From positions 1 through 7,963 of the forward strand of contig DKMV01000120.1 of assembly GCA_002469605.1 (NCBI GenBank): a DNA stretch of 7,963 nucleotides, read 5' to 3'. This DNA comes from Leclercia sp. UBA7405. GTDB lineage: Bacteria > Pseudomonadota > Gammaproteobacteria > Enterobacterales > Enterobacteriaceae. The position numbers and the translations under genes are program-made. Under the pieces are notes generated by a model that saw only the letters and a program-made list of their open reading frames with translations, ran no database searches and was not told where the DNA came from. Each line of letters opens with the position of its first letter. The stretch's first letter is position 1. Shown one piece after another: positions 6,310 to 7,963 of the stretch.

Positions 6310-6386
6310 TGGTACGCCCTAAAGGATTCGAACCTTTGACCTACGGCTTAGAAGGCCGTTGCTCTATCCAACTGAGCTAAGGGCGC
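6310..6386 (-). tRNA. argU: tRNA-Arg (anticodon UCU)
   Basis: A 77-base tRNA with CCA encoded. The arms all close: acceptor GCGCCCT/AGGGCGT, D stem GCTC/GAGC, anticodon stem ACGGC/GCCGT around CTTCTAA (anticodon TCT), and T stem AAAGG/CCTTT around TTCGAAT. It reads the rare codon AGA and, by wobble, AGG. It corresponds to E. coli argU and Salmonella fimU, which also sit next to fimbrial regulator genes. The first acceptor pair is G1-U72 with A73 as discriminator, unlike E. coli argU as I recall it. No integrase or prophage-like gene is visible next to its 3' end, although argU is a known integration site. No clear terminator follows, only a T6 run about 20 bases downstream. Confidence 0.97.
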
Positions 6387-6424
6387 ACGGAGAAGCATTA
6401 CTTCGCAGTGGTGAAACGCGTGGA

Positions 6425-6452
6425 ATTATACGGTCAATAGCAGGTGAGTCAA
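6425..6452 (-). promoter_or_regulatory. Promoter of argU
   Basis: On the minus strand TTGACT (6447-6452) and a perfect TATAAT (6425-6430) are spaced by 16 bases, followed by a GC-containing stretch. Transcription would start near 6418, giving about 32 bases of 5' leader for RNase processing. Strength and position fit a stable-RNA gene. Confidence 0.85.
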
Positions 6453-6853
6453 CGTCTTTTGGCGTGATTGCTGCGCTTCCCGGCAGATGTGCTTTAAGCC
6501 TGACTTAATACGCCTGTTTTTTCGTCACAAAGCCACTTTTCCTGCCGCATCAAACAACTACGAAATGGCTTAGCGGACATTAAGTAACGGCCGGTATGCA
6601 GCTAACCGCGCTGGCTGCACACTGTATGCGGGATCCCGGGCCCAACAATCGTAATACGACACAAATTCACCGCCTTATCGCATCTCATTTATCTTTGGAA
6701 CAGACCAAAATCGATAAGATAGCTTGCTGGCGCTTAAGCCCGACGCCCGCGTTATCTCACCTGCTAAGCTTTTTCGCACAAATGTCGGGGGTAGTTGTGG
6801 CCATTCATCGGCGGAGCCGGTGCGTAAAAGGGTAGTCGCCTGAGAGAGATAGT
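6453..6853. other. Non-coding gap between argU promoter and the LuxR-type regulator
   Basis: About 400 bases with no convincing gene. A 79-codon frame (6596-6835, plus) has no Shine-Dalgarno and no family features. The gap holds two inverted repeats: TGCAGC/GCTGCA (6597-6602 and 6614-6619) and CTTATCG/CGATAAG (6674-6680 and 6712-6718), the second in the more AT-rich part. These are plausible operator sites for the downstream regulator. I could not find a -35/-10 pair good enough to call its promoter. Confidence 0.5.
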
Positions 6854-7567
6854 ATGCGCATGACGGTACGCCGTTACCGGCGTCGCCGCACAGGAAGTGA
6901 TTCGCTGGGTTTCGCGCAATCCCGTTTTAGTGCGCCCTTTTTCGATCGGCTGGTCTATCTCAGTCAATCCATTAATCAGACGCGTAAACCCGACGTGCCC
7001 TGGATGATCCTGGTTTCGCGCGACAAATTCTTCTGCGCCGGGCTCCAGCACTGCCCTCCCCGACTGCACCACTGCTGCGACTACGATACGCTGGAGGCCG
7101 CTCTGGAGGCGATCCAGCTCTGGCCTTCGGCAAAAGTGGTCATCGATGTGGAAAGTCGCAGCGCCCCGCTGCCGGAATTTCTCGATCCGCTGCGCAAGCT
7201 AACCCTTTATTCCCCCTTCACGCCAGTCACCCTTTTACTCCACGCCGATAATTACGACGGGCGACTCTTTTGCAAAGCGGCAGGTCCTTTTCACGTGGCG
7301 GAACGTCAGCTTCCTGCCGCCAGCCTGCAGGAGCTACTGAACAAGGTGACGGTTCGCGATGCGTCCAGGAGCGACTGCTTTTCCCGGCATGAATGGGCGC
7401 TGGTGCAGCATCTCTCCTGCGGTAACTCCCTGAAGGCGGCCGCGCAGGCGAGCGGCCTGCCCTACAGACGGGTGATTTATCGGCTAGGTCGCATTCTGAA
7501 TAAGCTGGGTCTGACGCATCGCCAGGAGTTATTCCATCTTCTGAGCAGGCTTTCCGCTCCCCCGTAA
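6854..7567 (+). CDS. fimY: LuxR-type HTH regulator, probable fimbrial regulator FimY
   Basis: A 237-residue cytoplasmic DNA-binding protein predicted to control type 1-like fimbriae. The N-terminus is very arginine-rich (MRMTVRRYRRRR). A middle region of no clear family (about 45-165) follows. The C-terminus carries a LuxR/NarL helix-turn-helix (about 176-235), in which SLKAAAQASGLPYRRVIYRL stands for the usual two DNA-contact helices and ILNKLGLTHRQEL for the KLGV-NR-EL tail. Length, arginine-rich start, LuxR-type end and position beside argU (fimU) all fit Salmonella FimY (about 240 residues). I rely on memory of FimY for this; FimW or another LuxR-type protein is possible. It is unusually rich in Cys and His (for example HCPPRLHHCC, 66-75). 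It contains three rare arginine codons: AGG172, AGA205 and AGG232. The Shine-Dalgarno is weak (GAGAGA, 4 bases before the ATG). No fimbrial structural gene lies inside the window. Confidence 0.65.
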   Translation: MRMTVRRYRRRRTGSDSLGFAQSRFSAPFFDRLVYLSQSINQTRKPDVPWMILVSRDKFFCAGLQHCPPRLHHCCDYDTLEAALEAIQLWPSAKVVIDVESRSAPLPEFLDPLRKLTLYSPFTPVTLLLHADNYDGRLFCKAAGPFHVAERQLPAASLQELLNKVTVRDASRSDCFSRHEWALVQHLSCGNSLKAAAQASGLPYRRVIYRLGRILNKLGLTHRQELFHLLSRLSAPP

Positions 7568-7622
7568 CCTTCTGAATAATGAGTAAATTCCTGGAGCGAT
7601 TTAGGAAATGACTTAAGCTCGA

Positions 7623-7680
7623 GTGTTAATTTGGTGTTAAATCAAAACAACATTGAAACAATTATAACTATTCCTAATTG
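7623..7680. repeat. AT-rich convergent intergenic region with short repeats
   Basis: GTGTTAA occurs twice in direct orientation 11 bases apart (7623-7629 and 7634-7640), one helical turn. CAATTA (7659-7664) and TAATTG (7675-7680) form an inverted repeat with a 10-base spacer that overlaps the stop codon of the rightmost gene. Neither is a convincing terminator for the converging genes. This is the most AT-rich stretch in the window. Confidence 0.4.
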
Positions 7681-7963
7681 TCCCTCTCTGACAACGTTAA
7701 ACGCTGAAGAAAGTCGACCGGGCAGAAGAAATCTCCAGCGCGCGCCGTCGGATGCGTCCAGTTAAAATTGTAATGATGATGTAAATAAAGGGTATAAGAA
7801 CGATCGAAGGCGCGCGGGCAGGCGAACATCCGCTCAAGATCCCACGCGGAAGGAAGTTCTTCTTCCGGTTTTATAGCTGAGGATAAGGCGCGGTTTACGC
7901 GGGATTTTTCCGCCAGAAAGCGGCATGCGGACGGGAAAATATCTAAAACCCATGATAACAATT
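7674..7963 (-). CDS. Unrecognised protein, C-terminal 95+ residues (5' end outside window)
   Basis: An open frame runs from the right edge to a TAG at 7674. The first in-window codon usable as a start is TTG, with no stop before the edge, so the true start probably lies outside. Codon use looks like that of a real enteric gene, and the opposite strand has no competing frame. The visible part is soluble, with a Trp/Phe/His-rich segment (YTLYLHHHYNFNW) and FFCPVDFLQRL near the end. It does not look like a pilin C-terminus, an EAL domain or an HTH. It converges on the FimY-like gene. I do not recognise the family. Confidence 0.55.
   Translation of the reverse strand, partial: LLSWVLDIFPSACRFLAEKSRVNRALSSAIKPEEELPSAWDLERMFACPRAFDRSYTLYLHHHYNFNWTHPTARAGDFFCPVDFLQRLTLSERDN

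Noticed and set aside
6631..6644. Run of restriction-site palindromes GGATCC/CCCGGG/GGGCCC resembling a cloning linker
   Set aside because: Flanking sequence on both sides is ordinary intergenic DNA with no vector sequence; chance in GC-rich DNA.
6596..6835. 79-codon plus-strand frame before the regulator
   Set aside because: It has no Shine-Dalgarno and no domain, and it ends just before the regulator; codon use is not gene-like.
6764..7072. 102-codon minus-strand frame overlapping the regulator start
   Set aside because: It is antisense to the LuxR-type gene and has no supporting signals.

Overview
The window looks like chromosome of a GC-rich member of the Enterobacteriaceae (Enterobacter/Klebsiella/Citrobacter-like). 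The reasons are a near-identical PheP N-terminus, an argU-type tRNA-Arg(UCU), a FimY-like regulator beside it, and sigma70, Fur and Pho-box signals of the enteric type. I cannot name the species. No mobile element, CRISPR array or rRNA is visible.

Layout from left to right. (1) Positions 1-413, minus strand: the 5' part of pheP (phenylalanine permease), running off the left edge. (2) 517-2478, minus: a Tat-exported PhoX-family phosphatase. It is preceded by a good Pho box with a correctly spaced -10 element and followed by a strong hairpin terminator. (3) 2601-5930, minus: a two-gene iron-uptake unit. A YncE-like seven-bladed beta-propeller lipoprotein comes first, then a TonB-dependent siderophore receptor, with a GNRA-loop hairpin between them. 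(4) About 5931-6154: a Fur-box promoter and an unusually long (about 190 nt), structured leader. The leader holds a predicted three-way-junction RNA and a 31-codon upstream ORF whose stop codon overlaps the lipoprotein start codon. (5) 6310-6386, minus: tRNA-Arg(UCU), argU, with a strong promoter. (6) 6387-6853: a non-coding gap with the argU promoter and some inverted repeats. (7) 6854-7567, plus: a LuxR-type HTH regulator, most likely FimY. (8) 7674-7963, minus: the C-terminal end of an unrecognised protein entering from the right.

How the genes work together. Iron starvation should relieve Fur repression and produce the lipoprotein/receptor pair, which work at the outer membrane with the TonB-ExbBD motor. 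Phosphate starvation should turn on the PhoX phosphatase separately through PhoB. PheP is an unrelated inner-membrane transporter, and a terminator separates it from phoX. The argU/regulator pair recalls Salmonella, where the same tRNA gene (fimU) sits in the fim regulatory region and limits FimY translation. Here the regulator has three AGA/AGG codons, all in its C-terminal third.

The most interesting items are the structured leader in front of the iron operon and the PhoB-type promoter on phoX. Both were worked out by eye and need alignment, a covariance search or experiment.
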